Of a stretch of 64,000 nt of DNA, positions 34,921 through 46,400 are shown piece by piece. Origin of the DNA: Absidia repens (lineage: Eukaryota; Mucoromycota; Mucoromycetes; Mucorales; Cunninghamellaceae); contig MCGE01000003.1 of assembly GCA_002105175.1 (NCBI GenBank), positions 1,178,001 to 1,242,000 of the forward strand, in the 5' to 3' direction. The position numbers were made by a program, and so were the translations under genes. The notes below the pieces were generated by a model. The model worked only from the letters and a program-made list of their open reading frames with translations. It searched no databases and was not told the DNA's origin. Numbering within the stretch: the first letter of the stretch is position 1; every line of letters begins with the position of its first letter.

Positions 34921-37781
34921 TCAAATATAGGTGTCGCCTAATAAAAATTCTTGATCTATGGATGATGTTTGTTGCTCTTGTTGTTCTTGTTGTTGTTGTT
35001 GTGGTAGAGGCTGTCTGTGATACTGGCGTTGCTGCTGGGACTGGGTGTTGGATGAAGAGGATGGATCCAGTGGTGTCATTCGATTTGCATTTGCATTTGC
35101 ATTTTTCATTCTTGTAGAAAAGTCATTGAATAAACGGATACCATTTCCCATCAAATCTTCACTCATATTTCGGACGTTCTTTCCCATGGCAATCATCTTG
35201 CTAAAGTCAAACAAATCTTCTTCATCAATGTTTTCTTCTTCATTCACATTGTGTAATGATGTTTCATTGTTACTGTAGTGTCGTGGTGGAGGTTGCTGCG
35301 ATGTTGTGTGAAGGTGATTTGCTGATCTTGACACTGCGGGGTATTGATGTTGCTGTAAAGGAGGAGACGAGGACATTGATGATGATCTTCGGGGTAATGG
35401 TGATGCTGATGTTGTATGTACTAGACCAGTCCGAGGGGTTGTGTTCGACGACGATGAGGAAGGTGGTATATCCGGTCCAGCCAAGGATGCGAAAAATGAT
35501 GATGGCGAGAAATGGCGTTGATGGTTAGATTCTCCTTCCTGTTGACCTCCCATTTGTTGGAATATCTTTGCAAAGGAGGTAGCCCCGTCCATGAGTGAAT
35601 TACTACGCCGGTGTTGCGTTCGTGGGTCGCCCGGTATGTCTGTTCGAGATAATGGTCGTTGATGTTGCTGTGTATTTCCTGACAAGCTTGAAACAGAAGG
35701 ATCGAAGGATTGTCTTCCAGTCAAAAGCCAAAAAAAAAAAAAAAAAAAAAGTATTAAGCTTTGCCTTTTTTTTTTTTCCTTGGGGAGATATATGACTTAC
35801 CTTCGCATTTCTTGTTGCATTGATCCTGATCGACTTCGTCGCAATTGTTGATGCTGTTGTTGTCTCAATTTGGCCATGTCTTCATCGTAATAGTCGTCAT
35901 TGTCCTCATCGTCGTCCAGGCTCATGATAATGTTTTTGCGAATATACGCAAGCTTTTCTGTAAAATCGTCCAGCTTGTCGCCTAATAACGAATGTGCTAC
36001 TGCCGCTACCGAAGATCTACGTTTCCCGTCAGCCATATTGATATTGCTTTCCGTTTCAGTTGCTGCTGCTGCTGCTGTTACAACAAGAGACTGTGCTGCA
36101 TTGCTGGTATCGCTGCTTGGAGAGGTTGTGTCATTTCTGTTGGTATCTTCCTCATTGTTGTTGTCGATATCTTGTTTATTGTCATTTTTCTCATGGTGCC
36201 CATGTTCAATATCAGTCACGTTTGTTGGAGATGGAGGAGATACTGATGAATTATCTAGACTTTGTATTGGAATAGGTGTCCGTGAAAGCCCAGTTGAAGG
36301 AAAGGACCTTGTTGCATTTTCTGTTGACAATGAGGGCATAGGTGATGGTGGGGATGATGTAATCGAAGATTCTGATTTGTTCGTCGTCGGTATCATGGTG
36401 ATATTTTCGTTAGTCGCATCATTTCTTTTTGTACCCAGCTGTTTCGTATCGGTCAACTGAGTGCTGTTACTAGAGTGAGGGATCTGTATCGCTGTTTCGC
36501 CAACACTGTGTGATGATAAGGAAGGCAGTTCCATGTCGGCATCTGATACATTGCTATCATCCAAAGATATATCCGCAGGAGCTTTTGTGTCGTCTTTGTC
36601 AGCATTGTTTCCAATCGATATTGTCATTGATTTCATTTCGCATGTCAGATCACCCATGTCTCTACCAGTGCCAGCGTTTTCAGAACAAACGTCCGCAGAT
36701 AATTTCGATTCTTTGTCAATATCGTCGATTGTTTGTTTGTTGTTGTTGTTGCTGTCGTTGGTAGGAGTGTTGATCGGAGAAGCTGTCCTACTTTCAATTT
36801 CACTTGTGATCATTTCGGCATGAGCTGGAATATCAGTCAAAGACTCGTCAATAAGATTCGTCTGTTGTTGTCCCTCATTGCTGTCCGCTCTGAGTTCGTC
36901 ATGCTGTTCATGTTGTGTACTATCGACCGTAGAATCCGGATCCAGGGTTTCGATCCAGTCGTTTTGGATTTCAAATGGCTGGGCTGATGCTGTCGTTGCT
37001 GTTGTATTGTCGTCGTCTTGCTCATCCTCACCACCTTGATGGTCCAGAACAATAGATTCACTGCAATCATCTTGTAAAAGTGGTTCGTTCTTGTCTTGGG
37101 CATCGAATACTTCAAATTGACTTGCAAGCTAGAAAGAAAAAATAATAATGACAGAGATCAGATCAGATTCCAGTATCTATGTACATACGTACATACGTAC
37201 ATATATATGTATATATATGTATGTATATTTACCTTTGAGGAATCCCCAATCACAGCAGATATACGGTGGTCAGATAAAAATTCAGCATCATTATCGTCGT
37301 TTTCCAAAAAGAAATCAACACGCGGAAGGGCACCGGCAAATGAATGTCGCTGTTGTTGCTGTTCCTGATATGAATCATGGTGGTAATTGTCGTTCCCGTT
37401 GCTGTTTTCAAAAGTATGCTGTGTCGATCGATCGTTCGTTGTTGCTGAACTAGTTGCTGAAGACGCAAACGGATTCCGAGTCAAAAATTGTTGCGAATCT
37501 TGTAAAGCGGCACCGTTGAAAGCATTGTCCGTTTGTTGGCTGTTGTATTCTTCGAGAAGAGGTTCTATGGTTGTGGTAGTGTTAGGATCCAAATAGTCGT
37601 CCAAAGTAGCATCCTCTGTTGGAAGACGTATAGTGCCACTTCCGCCCATCATTGCAAATCGTGGTAAACAAGAGACGCAACCAAAGCCGGTTGACATGCC
37701 AGTCAAGTCACCAGCAAACTCTTCCTCGTCATCCGAAGAGAGTTGAATCTCCTGAGACCGTGGTCCAAATAGTTTTTGCAT
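34921..37781 (-). CDS. Large low-complexity protein of unknown function
   Basis: Three exons, 37781-37233, 37128-35801 and 35713-34921, encode about 889 residues. Most of it is acidic and rich in Ser, Thr, Asn, Asp and Gln, likely disordered. Three islands look ordered: the N-terminus (MQKLFGPRSQEIQLSSDDEE and GFGCVSCLPRFAMMGG), a segment near the end of exon 2 (LGDKLDDFTEKLAYIRKNII) and a segment in exon 3 (EEDLFDFSKMIAMGKNVRNM followed by GIRLFNDFSTRM). The two later islands are predicted amphipathic helices. No catalytic motif or membrane span. It may be a scaffold or trafficking regulator, which is only a guess. Confidence 0.7.
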
Positions 37782-38637
37782 ATTTTTCGTTGGAGAGATA
37801 TGTATATGATGTATATATGTAAAATACGTATATGTAATATATATAGGTAATATAACGCCAAACTAGATGCCCACAGTAAAGATGAATAAAGGAGATGGAA
37901 AGGAGAGAAAAAGTTGGAGGAGAAAAATAAAAAGAGCATCTATACAGTAAAATTTAATCAATAATTCAGATCCCGCTCAGGCAACACCTTTTTTTGGTGT
38001 CAATTTTTTTACTCACCATTGATTGATTTTACTTGACACCCGCCCCCACCCCGCCCCCTCCAACTTATAACTTTTCAGTTTCTCGTGTAGAATAATTCTC
38101 GCCGCCTAGTCCACATTAAAAGTCGGGACCATTCAGTGCCTATCTGACCCAGAGGCCATTCTTCCCAGTTTTCCCACAAAAATAAAAAAAGAAGGATATG
38201 CATATTATATGGTACTGATTCATTAGTTACTTGACAATACCATGATGATAATATCTATTCCGCAGACCTTTCGATAATTAAAGGGACCTTGGCTGTTTTA
38301 TGGAGCTATTCTAATTTCCTTAATTTACTATGTATGCTTGGTTGAATGTCTGATTCGGATTTTGAATTCTGGTAAAACTAATATTAATACCTTTTTTATG
38401 CACTGCTTTTTCTTTTCATCTTTTACACAGACGACTGTATTACTTGCTGATTTACTTTCGATATTAACAAATTCTTATCCGACTTTTAGGCATTTTTTTT
38501 TATTTGCCAATGGGTCATGCGGCAGGTTTTGAAATTTTGTATTCCCGAATTTCTGTATCAGAAAAACGAACACACCCGCTTTTTTATTTTTATTTTTTCT
38601 TCCTCTTTTTTTTTTTTTTTTTGTGTGTACAATAAAC
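37782..38637. other. Divergent spacer before the universal stress protein gene
   Basis: 856 bp between two divergent starts. A C-rich block at about 38038-38063 includes CCCCCTCC; the CCCCT core resembles the fungal stress response element, but a single match in such a tract is weak evidence. A T(17)-type run precedes the ATG at 38638. Confidence 0.4.
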
Positions 38638-39777
38638 ATGTCGACCTCATCCAGTGCAGCATCTGACAAATACGTGCGAGTTGTCTCGTTTGATACTATG
38701 ACAAACAAGGACTTGCCTGATTATAGCTTTACTCTTCGTGGTAAAACACCTGGCTACAAAAGGACACGCCGGTCTCGCACATTCTTGGTGGCTACTGACT
38801 TGGCCAGTTATAGTGATCATGCTCTTCACTGGACTATTAATGTAAGCATTGAACATAAAAGCTACGACTCAAAATGTTTTATTCACATGGAATTCAATAG
38901 GATGTTACAGACGACGGAGACGAACTTGTGGTACTGCGTGTAGTTTCTGTGGATATGAATGGTAAGGTAAAAGCATGTTTTGAGGCAGGAAATGACCTCT
39001 CTCACCAATGATATCGTTCTTCTTGTTTAGATAAAAAATCCGTCATTGAAGCTACTTTGAAACGGGAAGAACAGCGAGCTAGAGAGGATGCAACCAAGGT
39101 GATGGACCGAGTTATGGCTACTGGGAGTGAGGACAACAAGGTAGGCTTAAAAAAACTCCACCAACCAGTGCTTATGATGTATGTACAAATTGATCAAATT
39201 CATGTGTATATAGATTAGCGTTGTGATCGAGTTTGTAGTTGGAAAAATACAAGAAAAGATTCAAGATATGGTAAGTTAGAAAGCGACCACATACGAATAT
39301 ACATATACCTCTTTCATACCTTTTTTTTTTTTTTCCTTTTACTTTGCAGATATCCATGTACCAGCCATCATTACTCGTTGTCGGCACAAGAGGATTATCC
39401 GAATTCCAGGGTATGCTATTGGGAAGTATTTCAAAATACTGCTTACAGGTACGGGAAATGGGTATTGAGAATTTTTGTTATTGACACTTTATGTACTCAT
39501 TTTCTCTTCCTCTTGTTTACAGCACTCATCTATCCCAGTAGTGGTGGTTCGACCTCAGGACTCTGTCAGGAAACAGTTGCGCAACATTGATGAAAATGGA
39601 AAGAAAATTAACAAGAAACAAGGTGGACTCAAGAAACGTGCCAGTCGCCTTAGTGGATTGTTTTCAAGATCAACATCACCCTCACCAACGGCATCCGACT
39701 CAAGTGACGGTAGCGACGACGAACAAGATCAAACTGCGACACAGAAAATGAAGCATTTATCAGTGGATGGTCAATAG
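38638..39777 (+). CDS. Universal stress protein (UspA-fold), nucleotide-binding type
   Basis: Six exons (38638-38841, 38901-38961, 39031-39140, 39214-39270, 39350-39448, 39523-39777) encode about 261 residues. The UspA fold spans roughly residues 45-190: FLVATDLASYSDHALHWTI is the first strand-helix, and VVGTRGLSEFQGMLLGS at 154-170 matches the ATP-binding G-2x-G-9x-G-S/T signature exactly (Gly156, Gly159, Gly169, Ser170). It should therefore bind ATP. The C-terminal 70 residues are Lys/Ser-rich then acidic (SDSSDGSDDEQDQ) and likely disordered. Role in stress tolerance is inferred from the family. Confidence 0.92.
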
Positions 39778-41082
39778 GGCTGTCAAGTAGTTCATTTAGT
39801 GATAGTACATAGTATTTTAGTATATTATTCATCTCAGTGATATCATTGTTTTTAATTTAATAAATAAATAGTAAATAAAGGTATTGAATCATTATTGATT
39901 TATTTTGGTCAGTTGGTCATTTAAGTGTAGTGTAGATGTTGGGGTCATTATATTTTATTTTTTTTTGATATAAGTATCATGGTTATGAACAGTAGAGGTG
40001 TGGGCTATTCTACGGTGTGTAGCAAATTATTCTAGAGACCAGGGAAGTGCAAAGGCATTGTGATAATTATGTCAGGAAATGAGAAGCACCATAAATACTA
40101 CTGATAGTGAATGGTAGCGGCTGCTTAAGTAAAAGGATGTTTGGTATAGGTTGTTGTATAGAAAATGGAATCACCATGCTTGCGAATTGTTGTGGGGGTT
40201 TTCCACTTCAGTTTTTAAGCTTCAATTGAGACGAATTGCAATTTTTTATGGACGATGGAAACTGAAAATTTAAACGTGTCTCAAAAATATGTGAGACGCT
40301 TGATATGGTTTATTTCTTGCCCATCCCAATTTTATTATACCACCGTATTAATTTATTTTACTCTTCACAAACTGTTGAACAAAAAAAGTATTTCAAATTC
40401 CGACCACGTGGATTTTTTTATTTACTCCCTTTTTTTTCCGTTCTGTCTCTCTGTCTTTTTCACTTTTTTTTCCCTTCTTTTTTTCTTCTTCACCATTCAA
40501 CTTCTTTGAGGTTATAGTGGACATGAATTAGTGTCAGGACTAGTTTAGAAGGGTCTTCAGCTCAGGTATTACAAGATGCATGGGGAAACCCTTTCATTTT
40601 GGATCTAGGATCTGAGGATAGTTGACCTTATTGGAGACTCCATTAGCTTAGTTGAGTATTAGTTTGTCCATAGTATGTATCTACATCTGAATAAAATATG
40701 TCTCTTTTTACTTGCTTTAATGAAAAATGACCCAACAGTCTATCTCATGTCTTGTATAAGGGATCTCTTCTTCGTCTTCTACCACCATTCCTCTTGATTA
40801 GCGTTGACTGTTGTTGAACTTTAATAACAAATGTTCTTCTATTATTTTTTCTCATGTCCTGTACTGTACAGTATAGTAGCTCCAATTTACAATTCAATTG
40901 TCTTTTTATATTAACGTTGACTATTATCCAGATCTCACGTTGGTCCCCTTCATTCTAGTTCCAGTGGATCCCTTGATTACTTCCGCAGTTAGTCCTTGTA
41001 TTTCAATAAATATATCTTTTTTTTTACCCATCAACGTCTACTAACTGATGAGTCAGATATTAAACAGCCACTCCTTCCTTCT

Positions 41083-41125
<43 letters not shown>

Positions 41126-41645
41126 TGTGTGATAAAATGTTAAAATAAAAACTTATACCATATACGGCGATGATTCGGTGACACTTAGGATATAAATTCT
41201 GAACAGTCAACATCGCTTTGTTACTTCGCGTTCATTGCGAGCATGCTTTAATGTACCTCCATCATCTATTGTAAAAACGTCTGGCATCCAATGATAGTGG
41301 ATTAGAAAGAAGAACGCTGCTCGGCTAATATTCATGCATGATTATTTGACAGCCATATAAGTGATTATAAAGGATGTAACAGCTTTCAGACCCTTTTACA
41401 TGGACGAAGAAGGTATTTTTACTATTGCACACATGTTGGGCATTGCTTTTTTATGTCATAATGATACTGTTTTAAGAGGGGATCATCTATCATGGTGAGC
41501 TCTCTTACGATTATGATTAAATACACATACGGAAACAAAAAATAACAAACATCAAATAATGGCAAGTATATGAATGATTAAAATAAAATGATTTTATTCA
41601 TAAAAAGGATATAGTGAAAGTGGGATGTCATAATAAATTATATAG
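39778..41645. other. Intergenic with family A copy 6 and long poly-T
   Basis: Apart from the family A repeat, the tract holds a second diverged set of A-like sentences (TCTATCTCATGTCTTGTATA at about 40740, also near 2030) and an uninterrupted T(40) run at 41085-41124. No gene supported. Confidence 0.5.
40480..40710 (+). repeat. Dispersed repeat family A, copy 6
   Basis: The best-preserved copy: CTTCTTCACCATTCAACTT, AGTGTCAGGACTAGTTTAG, ATTACAAGATGCATGGGGA, TTTCATTTTGGATCTAGGA and a CTGAATAAAATATGTC tail. Confidence 0.8.
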
Positions 41646-41846
41646 CTATAATATATCATTAAGTCCTTTCAAATGATTCTGACTGGTTGCATTTGCGATG
41701 GCTCCTTTAGGTGGCGATGCGCTGAACAGTACAGGTTGCTCACCGTGGAGCTTCGCACCTAGAATGAGACAGTCAGGCTAGTATACTATATAAAAAATAA
41801 GTATAGGATCACTGTTTATCCATTGTAGGAGTGCAAAAAATATCAT
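41646..41846 (-). CDS. Possible small two-exon gene, 48 residues
   Basis: Exon 2 (41758-41646) follows a good acceptor (polypyrimidine then TTCTAG) and reads AKLHGEQPVLFSASPPKGAI and on to QNHLKGLNDIL before a stop; its composition is coding-like against AT-rich flanks. Exon 1 (41846-41813) would supply MIFFALLQWIN across a 54-nt intron with a weak GTGATC donor. The product would be a short hydrophobic start followed by a soluble tail. No family recognised. Alternatively exon 2 is the last exon of a gene whose first exon I placed wrongly, or a chance frame. Confidence 0.35.
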
Positions 41847-42157
41847 AATGACGGAAAATGAAATATAATCACTTAATCAAATGGCAATAGTATAGTTTTG
41901 ATGATACAATGGAAAAAAAAGATAACTGAGTTATAATTGTTTATTGAGCTATACTTGTTCAATAAGTGTAATAAAAATAAATATAGATAAGTAAAAATAC
42001 ACGGCACAGCCGATTTAGACAAATAACAAGTGTAGAGAGACGGATAATATATAAACGAGAAGAGAAGGGGAGGGGAAAAGAGATGGTATAGCGATAAGAA
42101 AAAAATACAAATACATATATAAAACAAAAATTAATCTAAACTATAACTAACACTAAT

Positions 42158-44000
42158 CTATTGGGGTGGAATATGTTCGACTTGATCAATTTGATATTTG
42201 TCCAATTGTTCTTGTTGTTTGTGAGCAGCAAAGCCTTCGTCCATGAATTCATCAGGTTCCATACTCTTGGAAGGACCTTTGAACCATTTTCTAGCATAGA
42301 CAAAGTAGTAGGTGACAGAGGCCATAATAACAAAAGCAAAAATGACACTGGCATAGTTCATGTTGGTAGGAGTAACAGGGTATTCGGTAGGACAGACAAA
42401 GAGGATAAATGTGAAGAGAATCCAGAAGCAGCTACACCAGCCAACAACATCCGAAAATGGACCCAGGTGGAAAGGTCCTCGTTTGAATGTTTTGCGAGAG
42501 ACGGTGAGACGAAGGAAGATTGGAATGAAGTAGGCTGCGGATGAAGCAATGGTATTGACCGACACAATAGCGCTGTAAGCGGTATCATTGATAATATACT
42601 ACAAAAAAAAAAAAGCATGTTAGAAGTGAAATGGTTATGTATATATGTTTTGTGTTCTTACCAAGATTCCAACAATGGCGGCAAAAGTAACATTGGCCCA
42701 TACAGCCCACACAGGAGTTCTGGTGACGTTGTTAACTTTGCTGAGATGGTTACTAAAGGGCGTGGCACCATCACGGGCAAAGGCATAGACCATACGGCTA
42801 CTTCCGAGAGTGAGAGCAGAGCCAGAGAAGAACATAGCCAACATAATAATAACACAGAATACAATTGTCCACTTGTTGCCGACACCATCCAAGAAGACTT
42901 GAGTCATGGGAAGACTGAGATTCGTTTCGACAATTTGGCGTTGGAAGTCTTGTACACAGAAGTTGACAGAGAGCAAAAAGAGAAGACCTACACATGCAGC
43001 AGTACCGATGGCGTAGATGATACCTTTGGGAGCATTGCGTGCAGCATCGACGGTTTCGTCAGACATTTGAGCGGCACTATCGTAGCCAGAAAGCGTATAT
43101 TGGCATTGCAAAAGGCCAATCAAGAAAGCATAGCCACTGTTGGAAAATCCCGTATCATTTTCAAAATAAGTAAACTAGATCATGTAAAACAATAAAAGAT
43201 TAAATAAGAGTGTCGTTTCAAGAGTAGTAAAAAGAAGAAAGGAGTTCTTACCACCCATTCAGCGCTTGGCTTGTTTGGAGTCAATACCAATGCCACAATA
43301 ACAAGCAACAGAGTACCAATGAGATGCCAGTATAAAGAGGTTTGATTGAAGAATCCATTGTAACGGACACTAGCGGAATTGATGACACCATGAATAAAGG
43401 CGATGACCAAAAAGAGACCGAATTCCCAGTACTTGGTGATGGTATAATCAGGATATTGCATGGTGATGACCGATCCAAGAAATTGCGCGAGTGAAAGATC
43501 TGTGGAGGTGATGGCGACCGTCAAACCAAGCCAGTTGCAGTAACCAGTAACAAAACAGGCCAAAGGGACCCATTTGGGAGGTGCTAATTGTGATGTCCAA
43601 ATATACAACCCTCCAGTTAAAGGATAAGCGGAGCAAATTTCAGCAAGCGAGAATCCAACACCTAGAGTAAAAATAGAGACAAGAATCCACCCCAGACTAC
43701 AGCAACAGATCCACCACTCATCATAGCATCACCCCACATCTATTAAATATATACGTATGTCAGTATTTCGCCTGTCAAGCTATCGCATGTGTGTATGCGT
43801 TCACTTACAGGAGTCAACCCAGATAAAATGGAACAACAACCAAAAGCAATGGCGAAGTTGGAAATGGTCGATATACTTTTGCTCATTTCTTGTTTGTAGC
43901 CAAATGATTGCAAAAGCTCGCCTTCGTTTTGTTGAGGTGCCTGAGCAGATTCTTCCTCGATAACGGCATCGTTCTTCAGGTTACGGTCCATACTAACCAT
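42158..44000 (-). CDS. Amino-acid/GABA-type permease (APC superfamily) with a one-base frameshift
   Basis: Four exons (44000-43809, 43739-43252, 43174-42662, 42598-42158) would encode about 544 residues with twelve membrane spans. Family landmarks: SISTISNFAIAFGCCSILSG at span 1, VGFSLAEICSAYPLTGGLYI, LAPPKWVPLACFVTGYCNW, SGYDSAAQMSDETVDAARNA, and FARDGATPFS. It should move amino acids or related amines across the plasma membrane with protons. In exon 2 the frame that gives AVVWG and the frame that gives GWILVSIFTLG differ by one base; exon 2 is 488 nt where phase needs 489. The loss is at the CCCC run 43690-43693. This is either a pseudogene, an allele or a consensus error; every other part is intact. 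Confidence 0.88.
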
Positions 44001-45704
44001 CTATTGATTAATGTTTGACGTGAAGGAATTTTCGTAAAAAAAAAAAAGAGAGAGAGAGAGAGAGAAGAAAGAATAAAAAAAAAGGGGAGGGATAGAGGCA
44101 CGTAAAACGTAAAACGTAAAAAGTATATGAAGAAAGAAAAAAAAAACAATAAGAAGTGAAAAAAATCGAGTCTTTTTTAAAGGAAAATAAGGATAAAGTT
44201 TATCGATGAGGATTTGTTCGATAGTTTTAAATTGGAGATTGAATTCCCCCACACACGATAGATGTTTGGTTTAAAGCTATGAAAGATAAGGCTCTAGCGG
44301 ATGTTAATCGCATACTTTTGGATTTGATATCCACCAATGATCTTCCATCAATCTTCGATTTGTCCGGTAGACATAAAAGGCAATGTTGTAGCACTTGATC
44401 AATGACACAGTTGACGCTAAAAAAAATCTTTGACTATGACTGGCTTTGGAAACCCTTCTCCCACGATGGTTGCCTATTTGATCCTATACATTAGTCAGAG
44501 ATTCAAAACTTTAACTCTTTTTAAAAAAGATAAAGAACTGTCATCATATCGGGTAATACAATAAGAGTTGTGTTTTTTAACCAGCACCGTACAGGAGGGA
44601 AAGTCTCATTGATCTAGCTGTACGAAGTAAATAACCATTAAGCTACAGTATACAAATACAGTATAAACTACCCGAGCTTTACCAGCGTTTCTATCGGACT
44701 ATGATCACAATGTTATCTGATGAAAATAAAAGGTCAACAGCGCATTATTAAAACCATATACAGGATAATACAATACAGTCCTCTTTAATAATAAGAGGTC
44801 GTGGGAAACGTTGGACATCGAACATTGGGTATATTTTCTGTCACCGATGAATTGGCTTGTTTTTTTGGTTCATGATCGGAGTTGTTAAATTGATTCAGGC
44901 AAACCCCACATTATTATTTGTATGTATTTATTCATTACAGTATCAAATTGTAATACAAATCTTAAAATAAAAAATAAAAATAAAAAACGTGTACCGATCA
45001 ATACGATCATTGCCGCTATCATTACTGCTTAAAACAAATTGCTACTAATTGGCTTGATTGCCCGGTTGTGGTCATAACATAAGTACATTTTTTGATCCAA
45101 CTGAGACCAAGGAAAATCACCTTGGTCATTTCATTATTATTAATTTTTCATTCTACTGTACTGAATTCGGCCCAAAAAGACAAATATAGAAAGCGAAAAA
45201 TGTATGCATTAGTCATTACTCAACCAATGAAGACAGTGTGTTCTTTTTTCTCAAATGGGAATATTATTTTTTTGGTTCTTCGGCATATCATCGTCGTCAT
45301 TTCCCATTCCCACCGAAAATAATAACAGTAGATCCCTATTTATTCCAAAAGTTGACCTTATAAATTTCAAATAGCTGCCTTCATACACTTTGAATGAGGA
45401 TGATGTCGTGTTCTGCTGTCTCCAAAGATGCAACCCTTTTGTTTGATACTTCTTTTTTTGTGTCCACATTTATGATACACATCGTTTGTAAGCATAATAA
45501 ATTCAATATTTGAAAAATTCGAGTAAAAGTTACTGCATTTTGTATAATTTTATTGTAAAAAAAAATAGTGAGGGAGATTGTCAAAGCATATACAAAGTTT
45601 CATTTAAAAGGAAATGATCTGTGTTCTACTGTAAAGCGAACTAACCGTACCGTATAGCATCAAATACCGATGCGTGTCGTTCCATCATGCTATTGGTCCA
45701 TACA

Positions 45705-45744
<40 letters not shown>

Positions 45745-46400
45745 TATGATTATTAAAATAAAGTGCATCTTGTGCCAATCATTATGATAAGAAGCAAACA
45801 GGGACAAAGGCTCATGATATATTCCTTGGTGAGCGTTGTTTTGATGGTTTCCGTAAAGGTACCATCATAAGCTGTAAAATAAATAGTTCAGTATGCACTG
45901 AATCTACTGTACTTATATTACAGCTCAATAGCATAATCACATCAATCAGGCCATTCTTTCCAGAACATGACAGTACATACAGTTTTACATATAAGGAAAA
46001 TAATGATAACGATAAATGGAATTTGTGGAGAAAAAGTAATTGAACTTAGTATGCTATGAATATAAGGTAAAGGTATACACGTATATGTATTATTTATCTA
46101 GTATATGATATTGAGACAGTGTCAGTGTATAATAAGTTTATTCAGTCAGGGTGATACTTGGGATGATACAATTGAAAGGAATCCGTCTGGACGGCGTTTT
46201 AAAAAAATCCAAAACCACTGACGTGGAAAAATGAAATTGAAAGCGATCTTTTTTTTTTATTTCTTTCCTTTTTTTGTTTTGGATCTTGTGTTTTTATCAT
46301 CTCCTGTGTGGATCAATGTATGTAACTCTCCCCCAGAAAAGAAGAAAGAAATACTAGAGACATTCATTATAATTTTCCACTAACCGTTTTTTTTATATAC
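44001..46400. other. 2.4-kb divergent intergenic region
   Basis: Upstream of both the permease (minus) and SPF1 (plus). Holds a (GA)n run at about 44050-44064, an A(34) run at 45706-45739 and scattered AT-rich sequence. No gene, RNA or repeat family recognised. Confidence 0.5.

Noticed and set aside
35900..36823. Long plus-strand ORFs opposite the 889-residue gene
   Set aside because: They are antisense shadows of Ser/Asp/Asn-rich codons, giving Val/Leu/Cys-rich nonsense with no start context or splice logic.
38038..38063. Stress response element cluster upstream of the universal stress protein gene
   Set aside because: CCCCT occurs within a simple C-rich tract, so a functional STRE cannot be claimed from one match.
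42617..43195. 192-codon plus-strand ORF opposite the permease
   Set aside because: Antisense shadow; the minus strand encodes clear permease motifs with correct splice sites.
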